Below are positions 51,034 through 59,701 of a stretch of 64,000 nt of DNA, piece by piece. The first letter of the stretch is position 1; each line of letters opens with the position of its first letter. The position numbers were made by a program, and so were the translations under genes. The notes below the pieces were generated by a model. That model saw only the letters and a list, made by a program, of their open reading frames with translations. It did no database searches and was not told the DNA's origin. Source of the stretch: Simiduia curdlanivorans (GTDB taxonomy: Bacteria; Pseudomonadota; Gammaproteobacteria; Pseudomonadales; Cellvibrionaceae); contig NZ_JAUFQG010000004.1 of assembly GCF_030409605.1 (NCBI RefSeq), positions 434,001-498,000 of the forward strand. The letters are read 5' to 3'.

Positions 51034-53481
51034 ATGCACGGGCAAAAGGTACTTATCGTCGAAGATGAAAACATCGTCGCACTTGATCTGAAACTACGAC
51101 TCGAAAAACTTGGTTACGACGTAGTAGGTACCGCCGCCACAGCCGAGAAGGCATTGCGATTATTTAACACCCAGCAGCCAAATGTGGTACTGATGGACAT
51201 TCACATCAGGGGTGATACGGATGGCATCGAAACCGCCAACCAGATCAAGCAACATGCTGATATTCCAGTCATTTTTCTCACAGCCTACGCCGACGATGAC
51301 ACACTCAGCCGGGCGGGTAAGACCCATCCTTACGGCTATCTACTCAAGCCCTTTTCCGAACTCGAACTGCACACCTCCATACAGGTCGCGCTGGAAAGGC
51401 ATTGTGCCGATGTACGCCTGCGCAAGAGCGAGATTCACATGCGCCTAGCGCTCGAAGCCGCACGTCTAATGACGTGGGAAACCGACAGCCACCGCGATGA
51501 AGTGATCATGGGCTACACGCCAAATGGGGAACTCGTTCCGATTCGGGATTGGCTAGAATTGATCGGTAATGCCATGCCTAAGGATCGTATCCAGATCAAT
51601 CAAGCCCTTACTCGACTGCGTCGGGTGGCAGGCGCCGAGATGTTACAAGAGTTTGAATACCAGCCTGAAAGCGGCAGCACGCGCTGGTTCACCCTAATCG
51701 GCAAGAGCTTTAACAGTGCGCCTACGCAGGAGCTTCGGGTCGTCGGGATCATTCAAGATATCACCGAAAAGCGACAAATTCAGGAGCAGTTAAAGCAAGC
51801 TGCCATGGCCTTTCGCAGCAGTGCCGACGCCATCGTTGTGCTGGACCGTCAACGCCGCGTTATCAGTGTCAATGAAGCATTTAGCCGCATTACTGGGTTC
51901 GAAACCGATAGGGTATCCCAGCAAGAACTGGCCCTTCTATCGGAGCAGGAGCTGGGAAGCTCCAACTACCAAGCGCTTTGGCGCGAGGTGACTGAACACG
52001 GAATTTGGCAGGGCGAATACACCTGCCACAATAGCAAAAATCAATTAATTCATATCCGAATTAACATCGGCACAGTGCAGGATGTTTCCGACCCTATCGG
52101 TAAATATGTCTTGGTTATCTCCGATCTCACCTCGATGCGCGAAGTCCAAGAGCAACTGTCGCGCGCATCACAATTCGACCCAATCACTGACCTACCAAAC
52201 CGCAGCATGCTAATGGCGCGTCTCGATCAGGCCTTGATGCACGCAAAACATGGCAATAGGCAGATCGGCCTGATCTGTCTGGATCTAGACCACTTTAAAC
52301 GCATCAACGACACCATGGGTCACCGCACTGGCGACAGTCTATTGCGAATAGTTGCGGAACGCTTAAGCCATGCCCTCGGAGCCACGGCCACCCTGTATCG
52401 TGTTGGCGGCGATGAATTCATTGTGCTTATCGAGTCTGTGCGCTCGGTGCAGCAACTCCAGCTTCTGGCGCAAAAAATGCTCGACCGACTGCAACAGCCA
52501 TTGGAACTATTGGGCACAGAAGTCGTGCCCTCGGCGAGTATGGGCATTGCCCTATCCCCACAACATAGCCAAAACCGAGATGATCTGATCAAAATGGCCG
52601 ACGCCGCCATGTTTGCGGCCAAGAATTTAGGTCGTAACAGGTTCGCGCTGTATCAGCCGGCAATGACCATCGACACACGTAACTTCCTAGATCTTGAACA
52701 GGCCTTGCGCAAAGCGCTCAAGAAGGAAGAGTTTATTCTGCACTATCAACCTCAATACTCCGTCGATGATGGGCACCTAACAGGCCTTGAAGCCCTTTTG
52801 CGCTGGCAGCATCCTGTGCGCGGACTTATCTCAGCTGCTGAAATTATCCCAATTGCGGAAAGTAGCAAACTAATCGTTGAGCTGGGCGGCTGGGTATTCG
52901 AGCAGGCCTGCCGACAATTGCGCCTGTGGCTGGATGCTGGCGTCGATCCAGTTCGCTTGGCCGTCAATGTATCCGTCAGGCAGCTGCAGGATCTGCACTT
53001 CGTCAATGTTATCGAGCGCACACTCACGCACTTTCAGGTGCCAGCACAGCACCTCGAGATAGAGGTGACCGAGTCCTGCCTACAAGATAATGAAATCTGC
53101 TTGAAAAACCTAAGGAAGATCGAACAAATGGGTCTAGCTATCGCGATTGACGACTTCGGGACAGGTTTTTCCTGTCTAAGCTCACTCAAAAAATTGCCTA
53201 TCCATTATTTGAAAATCGATCGTTCCTTCGTGATCGATCTACCCAAGGACGAGAATGACGCGGCTATTGCCACCGCCATCATTGCATTAGGCCATCAAAT
53301 GAACTTAAAAATCATCGCCGAAGGTATCGAGACGCAAGCTCAAGCTGACTTCCTACGGGTGGCTGGCTGCGATCATTTTCAGGGTTACTTGTTCGGTCGC
53401 CCTATGCCGGCAACGGAGGCGTTGCAACTCATGCGCAAGCGTCAACCCGACGACCCCAATAGCCACAGCGGAAGAGGTTAA
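51034..53481 (+). CDS. response regulator/diguanylate cyclase/phosphodiesterase (REC-PAS-PAS-GGDEF-EAL)
   Basis: An 815-residue cytoplasmic protein: receiver 1-125 with phospho-Asp55 (VVLMDIHIRG) and Lys in YLLKPFSE; a PAS-like region (~135-260); a PAS domain (~270-385, ending ISDLTSMREVQEQL); a GGDEF domain with intact GGDEF at 458-462; an EAL domain with intact EAL at 586-588, SVNVSVR-type NVSVRQL, EVTES, DDFGTGFSCL and IDRSFV. Both c-di-GMP synthesis and hydrolysis are possible. ATG 51034 with AAGGAG upstream is better than the frame start at 50977. The partner kinase begins 2 bases after its stop. Confidence 0.9.
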   Translation: MHGQKVLIVEDENIVALDLKLRLEKLGYDVVGTAATAEKALRLFNTQQPNVVLMDIHIRGDTDGIETANQIKQHADIPVIFLTAYADDDTLSRAGKTHPYGYLLKPFSELELHTSIQVALERHCADVRLRKSEIHMRLALEAARLMTWETDSHRDEVIMGYTPNGELVPIRDWLELIGNAMPKDRIQINQALTRLRRVAGAEMLQEFEYQPESGSTRWFTLIGKSFNSAPTQELRVVGIIQDITEKRQIQEQLKQAAMAFRSSADAIVVLDRQRRVISVNEAFSRITGFETDRVSQQELALLSEQELGSSNYQALWREVTEHGIWQGEYTCHNSKNQLIHIRINIGTVQDVSDPIGKYVLVISDLTSMREVQEQLSRASQFDPITDLPNRSMLMARLDQALMHAKHGNRQIGLICLDLDHFKRINDTMGHRTGDSLLRIVAERLSHALGATATLYRVGGDEFIVLIESVRSVQQLQLLAQKMLDRLQQPLELLGTEVVPSASMGIALSPQHSQNRDDLIKMADAAMFAAKNLGRNRFALYQPAMTIDTRNFLDLEQALRKALKKEEFILHYQPQYSVDDGHLTGLEALLRWQHPVRGLISAAEIIPIAESSKLIVELGGWVFEQACRQLRLWLDAGVDPVRLAVNVSVRQLQDLHFVNVIERTLTHFQVPAQHLEIEVTESCLQDNEICLKNLRKIEQMGLAIAIDDFGTGFSCLSSLKKLPIHYLKIDRSFVIDLPKDENDAAIATAIIALGHQMNLKIIAEGIETQAQADFLRVAGCDHFQGYLFGRPMPATEALQLMRKRQPDDPNSHSGRG

Positions 53482-53483
53482 CC

Positions 53484-54896
53484 ATGCACGAACAAGACGC
53501 CGGAATCACCATTAACCTGAGTGCCGGCTCACACCAAGACGATGTTATGCGTCTAGCGGTAGAAGCTTCGCCCAACGGCATGGTAATGATTGATATCGAG
53601 GGCCGTATTGTGCTCGTGAATAGCGCCGTTGAAAGCCTATTTGGTCATCCACGCGAGGCGCTGATAGGCCAGCCCATTGAGCAACTCGTACCTGAACGTT
53701 ATCGCAGCCAGCACCCTCACCTCAGACAACAATTTTTTACCCAGCCACAGTCCCGCGCCATGGGTCATGGGCGGGAGCTTTACGGCCTGCACCGCGACGG
53801 CACAGAGTTTCCAGTGGAGATCGGCCTGAATCCGATCAATACCGCTGAAGGTGTACTCGTGCTTGCCGCTATCGTCGACATAACCGAACGACGTAGAGCC
53901 CAAGAAATGATAAGGCTGGCAGTGGAGGCGGCCCCCAATGGTATGTTGATGACCGATGCCGAAGGCAAGATTACACTGGTCAACAGTATGGCAGAAATAC
54001 AGTTCGGCTATGCTCGCGAGGAGCTCATCGGCAGGGATATCACCCTGCTTGTGCCCGACCGATTCAAAGCCAACCACCCAGGTTTACGGCACAATTATTA
54101 TACTCACCCCGTCTCCCGCGCCATGGGTAAGGGCCGGGATCTCTACGCCCGACACAGAAATGGTTCGGAATTTCCGGTAGAAATTGGTCTAAATCCGATC
54201 AAGACGCTGCAGGGGATGATGATTCTTGCTTCAGTGGTGGACATCACCGAGCGCAAGCGACAGGAAGAGAGCCTAAAGGCCACATTGCGAGAAAAGGAGG
54301 TGATGCTGTCTGAAATACACCACCGGGTCAAAAACAACCTACAAATCATCGACAGCCTAATCGCTATGCAACTCGGCACAATGAAGGACTCGAAGGCAAT
54401 TTCCTTATTACTGGACAGCCAGAGCCGGATAAAATCGATGGCTATGATTCACCAAACGCTCTATCAGTCGCACGATTTTTCGCGCGTCGACATCGCCAAA
54501 GTAACGCGCCAGTTGGTCGACAATCTCGCCCAATCCTACGGGGTCAATAACAATTCAGGCATACGACTCAGCACCGAGATCGACGACATATTTCTAACTA
54601 TCGATGTCAGTATTCCGCTGGGCCTTATCATCAACGAACTTGTGTCAAATGCGATGAAACACGCCTTCCCGAAAAATCGCACAGGCACGATAGACGTGGC
54701 GCTGAAGCGGATAGACGACAGTCAAATTCGGCTCTCGGTTGTCGACAATGGCATCGGTATAGCCCATAAACTGCAGGGCCAGCCAAGCGAATCTCTCGGT
54801 TTACGACTGGTTGAATCGCTGACAGATCAACTCGACGGAAGTCTTGAAATCAAACCTGAAGCACCAACTCGTTTTGATATCCAGTTTCCCGGTTAA
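53484..54896 (+). CDS. sensor histidine kinase with tandem duplicated PAS domains (PAS-PAS-HisKA_2-HATPase)
   Basis: A 470-residue soluble kinase. Two PAS domains (~20-135 and ~148-262) are strikingly alike, e.g. AVEASPNGMVMIDIEGRI versus AVEAAPNGMLMTDAEGKI, so they arose by tandem duplication. The kinase core is of the HisKA_2 type: SEIHHRVKNNLQIIDSL with the phospho-His at 279/280, NELVSNAMKHAFP as N box and DNGIGI as G1 box. Two bases separate it from the REC-PAS-GGDEF-EAL gene, whose receiver is its likely phosphate acceptor. Sensed signal is unknown (PAS: haem, flavin or small ligand). Confidence 0.9.
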   Translation: MHEQDAGITINLSAGSHQDDVMRLAVEASPNGMVMIDIEGRIVLVNSAVESLFGHPREALIGQPIEQLVPERYRSQHPHLRQQFFTQPQSRAMGHGRELYGLHRDGTEFPVEIGLNPINTAEGVLVLAAIVDITERRRAQEMIRLAVEAAPNGMLMTDAEGKITLVNSMAEIQFGYAREELIGRDITLLVPDRFKANHPGLRHNYYTHPVSRAMGKGRDLYARHRNGSEFPVEIGLNPIKTLQGMMILASVVDITERKRQEESLKATLREKEVMLSEIHHRVKNNLQIIDSLIAMQLGTMKDSKAISLLLDSQSRIKSMAMIHQTLYQSHDFSRVDIAKVTRQLVDNLAQSYGVNNNSGIRLSTEIDDIFLTIDVSIPLGLIINELVSNAMKHAFPKNRTGTIDVALKRIDDSQIRLSVVDNGIGIAHKLQGQPSESLGLRLVESLTDQLDGSLEIKPEAPTRFDIQFPG

Positions 54897-54996
54897 CTTG
54901 CGAGCTTCAGAAATATCTATCCGATCCTATCAATTGAATAAGATATCGCCCCTGTTTAGCGCCCAAATTAAGACCCTGCGCTAACGCAAATCAAAC

Positions 54997-55980
54997 TCAG
55001 AGCGAGAGCTGCTCAATCATCGTTTTAACCGCCTTAATTTGCGCGCCATCTTTGCTGGTGTAATCAGCGCCGGTGTAACCCCACCAGTCCCAGCAGGCTT
55101 TTGGGTTTAATGGCGCAAACAAACTCTTGCGGGTTTGCGGGTAAAGCACCACCAAATTATTGGCGTCGGCCCAGCGGTTGAAGCCGGCCTCGCGCGCATA
55201 GGCGTCGCCAATAGCGTCGGCATTTTGCTGACAACCGTGAAAGCTCACGTGCAATTGGCAAGATTCACCCTTAGCGCATTGCGCTGGGATATAAATAAAA
55301 CCCTCATCGGCGAGGCCGCCCGCCGATTCGCCGCCCAATTCCTGTTGGTCAAAGCTATGCAATTCGCCTGAAACATCATCTTTGGGCGCCTTCAACTCGC
55401 CTAACAAATGGGTCAGCATGGCACCCGCAGCGTCGTAGTTGCAGCGCCCCAAATAAGGCGCTTCAGATTTGTCGCAATCACTGCCAGCCGCAACGGTGGG
55501 CAGCGTATGGTGGAAGGCTTTGTCGTTCAGATAAATCAAGTCAGTGGCGTCGACCCAAGCGGCATATTGCGCGTGTAATTGGTCGGACACTCGTGCCGAA
55601 ACCTTGGTATCCAAACTGCCGTGCAACAGCCAAACGCGATCGCCCCGCAGCCCAGTTAAGGCATCAATTTTTCCCGCCTTCGCCAGCGCTTCGGCTTTGC
55701 TTTGTAACACAGCTAAATCCACCGCCGGCTCGGCTTTATCCACGCAGCTTTGCAACGCCTGCCCTAAATCATTTTGCGCGCAATACCAGGGCCCGGCGGC
55801 GACGATTGCCGCACCGTCGACGAGGCTTGAGTGCGCCAGATGAAATTGTGTAGCCATGTAACCGCCGGAGGAAATACCGGATACGGTGATTTGCGACTCG
55901 AGTTTTAGCGCCGGTAATTCGGCTTGCGCAGACAGGCTACTAACAAAGCCAATGGCGGCTAATACAATAAAACGGCTCAT
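54997..55980 (-). CDS. poly(3-hydroxybutyrate) depolymerase-like secreted esterase
   Basis: A 327-residue alpha/beta hydrolase with signal peptide (FIVLAAIGFVSSLSAQA). The nucleophile elbow is GISSGGYMA (Ser37), placed near the N-terminus as in PHB-depolymerase-like proteins; later segments LLHGSLDTKV, SFHGCQQNADAIGD and CWDWWGYTGADYTSKDGAQI are typical of the family. Several Cys suggest disulphides and an extracytoplasmic location. No substrate-binding domain is attached, so soluble oligomers or intracellular-type granule remnants are likelier substrates than solid polymer. Divergent from liuR. Confidence 0.85.
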   Translation of the reverse strand: MSRFIVLAAIGFVSSLSAQAELPALKLESQITVSGISSGGYMATQFHLAHSSLVDGAAIVAAGPWYCAQNDLGQALQSCVDKAEPAVDLAVLQSKAEALAKAGKIDALTGLRGDRVWLLHGSLDTKVSARVSDQLHAQYAAWVDATDLIYLNDKAFHHTLPTVAAGSDCDKSEAPYLGRCNYDAAGAMLTHLLGELKAPKDDVSGELHSFDQQELGGESAGGLADEGFIYIPAQCAKGESCQLHVSFHGCQQNADAIGDAYAREAGFNRWADANNLVVLYPQTRKSLFAPLNPKACWDWWGYTGADYTSKDGAQIKAVKTMIEQLSL

Positions 55981-56116
55981 CCACTTATCCCCTATTGAAT
56001 GCCCGAGCCTAACCTAAAGAATGAGCGTTAGGCTATGCGCCTTTGGTCTGATGGCGGTTTAGGGCGCGGCCATCCGCCTAGCAAACAGACCTATCTTGCA
56101 CGAGGCCGAGCGCGCA

Positions 56117-56136
56117 GGGCTATTCTCCAATAGCCC
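56117..56136. terminator. hairpin between the esterase gene and liuR
   Basis: GGGCTATT-CTCC-AATAGCCC, a perfect 8-bp stem with a four-base loop. No T tract follows on either strand and it lies upstream of both divergent genes, so its role is unclear. Confidence 0.25.
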
Positions 56137-56232
56137 GCCAGTACAGACCTGACTTCGGGATTAATCGCCTCCTTTATTCCTCCTTTATTGCCCACAGTTG
56201 TTAACAGATAGCTGTTTAGATCAATGCTTACC

Positions 56233-56261
56233 TTTACGTTAACGTAAACTTTGGCTAGAGT
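56233..56261 (+). promoter_or_regulatory. LiuR operator and liu promoter
   Basis: TTTACGTTAACGTAAA (56233-56248) is a perfect 16-bp palindrome of the kind described for the MerR-family regulator LiuR upstream of liu operons. Its first six bases could be a -35 box, with TAGAGT (56256-56261) 17 bases further as -10. liuR itself begins 79 bases downstream, so autoregulation is expected. Confidence 0.7.
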
Positions 56262-56339
56262 AATGGGCTGTTTACGTCTGTATAGCGGCCGGCAGCCGAC
56301 CGGTGCGCAAAAGCGAGCAAAAGGACGAGTAAAAGCCCC

Positions 56340-56717
56340 ATGAGCGACACCTTTACCATCTCAGACTTGGCGCGCGAGTTCGACATCACCACGCGCACCA
56401 TTCGCTTTTATGAAGATAAGGGCCTGCTCAGCCCCGCCCGCAAGGGTCAAACTCGGCTCTATACCCCAGCCGACCGGGTCAAGCTAAAACTCATTCTGCG
56501 CGGCAAGCGCCTCGGCCTGAGCTTGGAAGACAGCGGCGAAATCATCGGCATGTACAACCCTGGCTCAGACAACGCCAGCCAATTGACCCGCCTCATCGGC
56601 AAAATCCAAGAGCGCCGGCAAGCGCTCGAAGCCCAGAAACGCGATATCGACATCATGCTGGCCGAGCTCGATGAAGCCGAGCAACGCTGCCAGCAATCCC
56701 TTAACTCGAAACAATAA
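56340..56717 (+). CDS. liuR: MerR-family regulator LiuR
   Basis: A 125-residue regulator: N-terminal MerR helix-turn-helix (FTISDLAREFDITTRTIRFYEDKGLLSPARKGQTRLYT) with wing, then the dimerising coiled coil (LIGKIQERRQALEAQKRDIDIMLAELDEAEQRC). Unlike metal-sensing MerR proteins it has no metal-binding cysteines. It is first in the leucine-degradation cluster and close to liuA (23 bases), the arrangement reported for LiuR, which controls branched-chain amino acid breakdown. The palindrome upstream is its probable binding site. Confidence 0.9.
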   Translation: MSDTFTISDLAREFDITTRTIRFYEDKGLLSPARKGQTRLYTPADRVKLKLILRGKRLGLSLEDSGEIIGMYNPGSDNASQLTRLIGKIQERRQALEAQKRDIDIMLAELDEAEQRCQQSLNSKQ

Positions 56718-56740
56718 TCCAGCCTTAGCGAGGACACCCC

Positions 56741-57911
56741 ATGAGCTTTCCCTACCCCACTCTGAATTTCGGCCTCGGCGAAGACGTCGACATGCTGCGC
56801 GATAGCGTTTACCAGTTCAGCCAAGGCGAGCTGGCGCCGCGCGCCGCACAAATCGACAGCGACAATGAATTCCCCATGGATATGTGGAAAAAGTTTGGCG
56901 ACATGGGCCTGCTCGGCATGACCGTTAAGGAAGAATACGGCGGCACCGACATGGGCTACTTGGCACACGTGGTCGCCATGGAAGAAATTTCCCGCGCCTC
57001 GGCTTCCGTCGGTTTGTCCTACGGCGCCCATTCGAATTTGTGCGTCAACCAAATTCACAAAAAACGGCACCGAAGCCCAGAAGCAAAAATACTTGCCCAA
57101 GTTGTGTAGCGGCGAACACATTGGCGCGCTCGCCATGAGCGAGCCCAACGCCGGCAGCGACGTGGTATCGATGAAGTTGCGCGCCGAAAAGAAAGGCGAT
57201 CACTATGTGCTAAACGGCAACAAGATGTGGATCACCAACGGCCCAGATGCCCACACCTATGTGATCTACGCCAAAACGGATATCAACGCCGGCTCCAAAG
57301 GCATGACCGCGTTTATCGTCGAGCGCGATTACAAAGGTTTTTCTCGCCACCAAAAACTCGACAAATTGGGCATGCGCGGCTCGAACACCTGTGAGCTGGT
57401 ATTTCAAGATTGCGAAGTGCCGGCGGAAAATATTTTAGGCGGCGAAGGTCGCGGTGTGGCTGTGTTGATGAGCGGTTTAGATTACGAGCGCACCGTGCTT
57501 TCCGGCGGCCCCACCGGCATCATGAGTGCCTGTATGGATATCGTGGTGCCCTACGTACACGACAGAAAACAGTTCAACCAAAGCATCGGCCAATTTCAAT
57601 TGGTGCAAGGCAAGCTCGCCGATATGTACGCCGGCATGAACGCCTCTAAATCTTATTTATACAATGTGGCTAAAGCCTGTGATCGCGGTGAAGAATCACG
57701 CAAAGACGCCGCCGCGGTGATTTTATACACCGCCGAGATGGCAACCAAAATGGCGCTCGATGCTATCCAACTGTTAGGTGGTAACGGCTACATCAACGAG
57801 TTCGCCACCGGCCGTTTATTGCGCGACGCCAAGCTGTACGAAATCGGTGCCGGCACCAGCGAAATTCGCCGCATGTTAATCGGCCGCGAATTATTTAATG
57901 AAACGAAATAA
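56741..57911 (+). pseudogene. liuA: isovaleryl-CoA dehydrogenase, interrupted by a one-base frameshift
   Basis: The first 109 codons (LNFGLGEDVDMLRDSV to YGAHSNLCVNQIHK) and the frame from 57093 on (CSGEHIGALAMSEPNAGSDVVSM ... GAGTSEIRRMLIGREL) are both clearly isovaleryl-CoA dehydrogenase. They are in different frames because a run of A at 57059-57064 has six bases where five would keep the frame (QIHKNGTEAQKQKYLPKLCSG). Removing one A gives 389 residues, the normal length, with catalytic Glu region and FAD motifs intact. It is either a real inactivating mutation or a homopolymer sequencing error. The step oxidises isovaleryl-CoA to 3-methylcrotonyl-CoA. Confidence 0.9.
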
Positions 57912-57917
57912 AAAAGT

Positions 57918-58050
57918 AAACAGCTTACAGGATACAGTTAAGCGGATGGCCGCCCCCAGGAAAAGCGGACATCAAAGGCGCAGCAGAATGCCGCTGGCTT
58001 GACCTTCCTGGGGGCGGCCATCCGCTTAGCTGTCACCTGTAAACTGCTTA
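57918..58050. repeat. large nested inverted repeat between liuA and liuB
   Basis: A perfect 24-bp inverted repeat (57939-57962 and 58005-58028; core GGATGGCCGCCCCCAGG) encloses 42 bases. Outside it a second, imperfect pair (57918-57931, 58036-58049; ACAGCTTACAGG versus CCTGTAAACTGC) matches in 12 of 14. The RNA would form a very stable hairpin between two genes of one operon. TTACAGG units recur at 9544-9673. Confidence 0.85.
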
Positions 58051-58078
58051 TCGCGACCGACAAAGGAGCGTTCCTGCT

Positions 58079-59686
58079 ATGCCCATTTTAAAAACGCAGA
58101 TAAATCCGCGCGCGGAAGATTTCATCGCCAATGCCGAACACTTACAGGCGCAGGTGGATGACTTGCAAAAAACTTTGCTTTCCATTCACCAAGGCGGCGG
58201 CGAGAAGGCGCAGGCTCGGCACGTGGAGCGCGGAAAATTATTGGCGCGCGACCGCATCGATGCTCTGCTCGACCCCGGCTCGCCGTTTTTAGAGTTGTCG
58301 GCGCTGGCGGCATTCAATGTTTATGACGATGTGGTTCCCGCCGCTGGCGTCATCACCGGTATTGGTCGGGTTAACGGCCAGGAGTGCATCATTGTTGCTA
58401 ACGATGCCACGGTAAAAGGTGGTTCCTATTATCCGCTATCGGTTAAGAAACATTTACGCGCGCAAACCATTGCCGATCAAAATAATTTGCCCTGTATTTA
58501 TTTAGTAGATTCCGGTGGTGCAAATTTGCCGCGCCAAGACGATGTATTTCCCGATCGCGAGCACTTCGGCCGCATCTTTTTTAATCAGGCTAACATGTCG
58601 GCTAAAGGCATAGCGCAAATTGCCGCAGTGATGGGCTCCTGTACCGCCGGCGGCGCCTATGTGCCGGCAATGGCCGATGAATCCATTATCGTCAAAGAGC
58701 AAGGCACCATCTTTTTAGGTGGCCCGCCACTGGTAAAAGCCGCCACTGGCGAGGTGGTATCGGCCGAAGATTTAGGCGGTGCCGATGTGCACTGTCGCAC
58801 CTCCGGCGTGGCCGACCACTTTGCCCAAAACGATCATCACGCACTGCAACTCGTGCGCAATGCCGTGGGCCGGTTAAACCGCAAAAAGCCGCAGCAGTTA
58901 GATGTGCGCGATGCGGTCGAACCTTTGTACGACGCGAAAGAAATTTACGGCGTTATACCGAAAGACACGCGCAAACCCTACGACGTGCGCGAGATTATCG
59001 CCCGCGTTGTCGACGGTTCAGAATTCGACGAGTTCAAAGCCCTCTATGGCACAACCTTGGTGTGTGGCTTCGCCCGGATTTACGGTTACCCTGTGGGCAT
59101 AGTGGCTAACAACGGCATTCTATTTAGCGAGTCGGCACAAAAAGGCGCGCACTTTGTCGAGCTGTGCGCGCAGCGGAAAATTCCACTGGTCTTTTTACAG
59201 AATATCACCGGCTTTATGGTCGGTCGCCAATACGAAGCCGGCGGTATTGCCAAGCACGGCGCCAAGATGGTCACCGCCGTGGCCTGCGCCCAAGTGCCGA
59301 AACTCACCGTCTTAATTGGCGGATCATTCGGCGCCGGCAACTACGGCATGTGTGGCCGCGCTTACGATCCCCGGTTTTTATTCATGTGGCCTAACGCGCG
59401 TATTTCCGTCATGGGCGGCGAGCAAGCCGCAGGCGTACTGGCGCAAATCAAGAAAGACCAAATGGAAAAAACCGGCGACAGCTGGACAGCCGAGGAAGAA
59501 GCAGCCTTTAAACAGCCGGTTATCGATACCTACGAAGCGCAGGGCCACCCCTACTACGCCTCGGCGCGACTTTGGGATGACGGCGTGATCGACCCCGCCG
59601 ATACCCGTCGAGTGCTCGGCTTAGCGCTTTCCGCCAGCCTTAATAAATCCATCGACGACACACGCTTTGGCGTGTTCCGCATGTAA
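58079..59686 (+). CDS. liuB: 3-methylcrotonyl-CoA carboxylase, carboxyltransferase (beta) subunit
   Basis: The 535-residue subunit transfers CO2 from carboxybiotin to 3-methylcrotonyl-CoA. It is a two-part crotonase-fold carboxyltransferase: N half with RGKLLARDRIDALLDPGSPFLEL, VTGIGRVNGQE-like VITGIGRVNG, GSYYPLSVKKHLRAQTIA, SGGANLPRQ and C half with FLQNITGFMVGRQYEAGGIAKHGAKMV and GGSFGAGNYGMCGRAYDPRFLF, all characteristic of MCC-beta. Start ATG has AAAGGAG 10 bases upstream. It follows the inverted repeat after liuA. Confidence 0.95.
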   Translation: MPILKTQINPRAEDFIANAEHLQAQVDDLQKTLLSIHQGGGEKAQARHVERGKLLARDRIDALLDPGSPFLELSALAAFNVYDDVVPAAGVITGIGRVNGQECIIVANDATVKGGSYYPLSVKKHLRAQTIADQNNLPCIYLVDSGGANLPRQDDVFPDREHFGRIFFNQANMSAKGIAQIAAVMGSCTAGGAYVPAMADESIIVKEQGTIFLGGPPLVKAATGEVVSAEDLGGADVHCRTSGVADHFAQNDHHALQLVRNAVGRLNRKKPQQLDVRDAVEPLYDAKEIYGVIPKDTRKPYDVREIIARVVDGSEFDEFKALYGTTLVCGFARIYGYPVGIVANNGILFSESAQKGAHFVELCAQRKIPLVFLQNITGFMVGRQYEAGGIAKHGAKMVTAVACAQVPKLTVLIGGSFGAGNYGMCGRAYDPRFLFMWPNARISVMGGEQAAGVLAQIKKDQMEKTGDSWTAEEEAAFKQPVIDTYEAQGHPYYASARLWDDGVIDPADTRRVLGLALSASLNKSIDDTRFGVFRM

Positions 59687-59701
59687 TAGGTGGAGCCGAC
59701 A

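Larger units (their letters stand above)
55981..56339. other. divergent intergenic region with LiuR site and repeats
   Basis: Besides the LiuR operator (56233-56248) it contains GCGGCCATCCGCCTAGC (56066-56082), 16 of 17 bases identical to 58014-58030 in the liuA-liuB gap, and a perfect 8-bp hairpin at 56117-56136. No gene seen. Confidence 0.55.
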
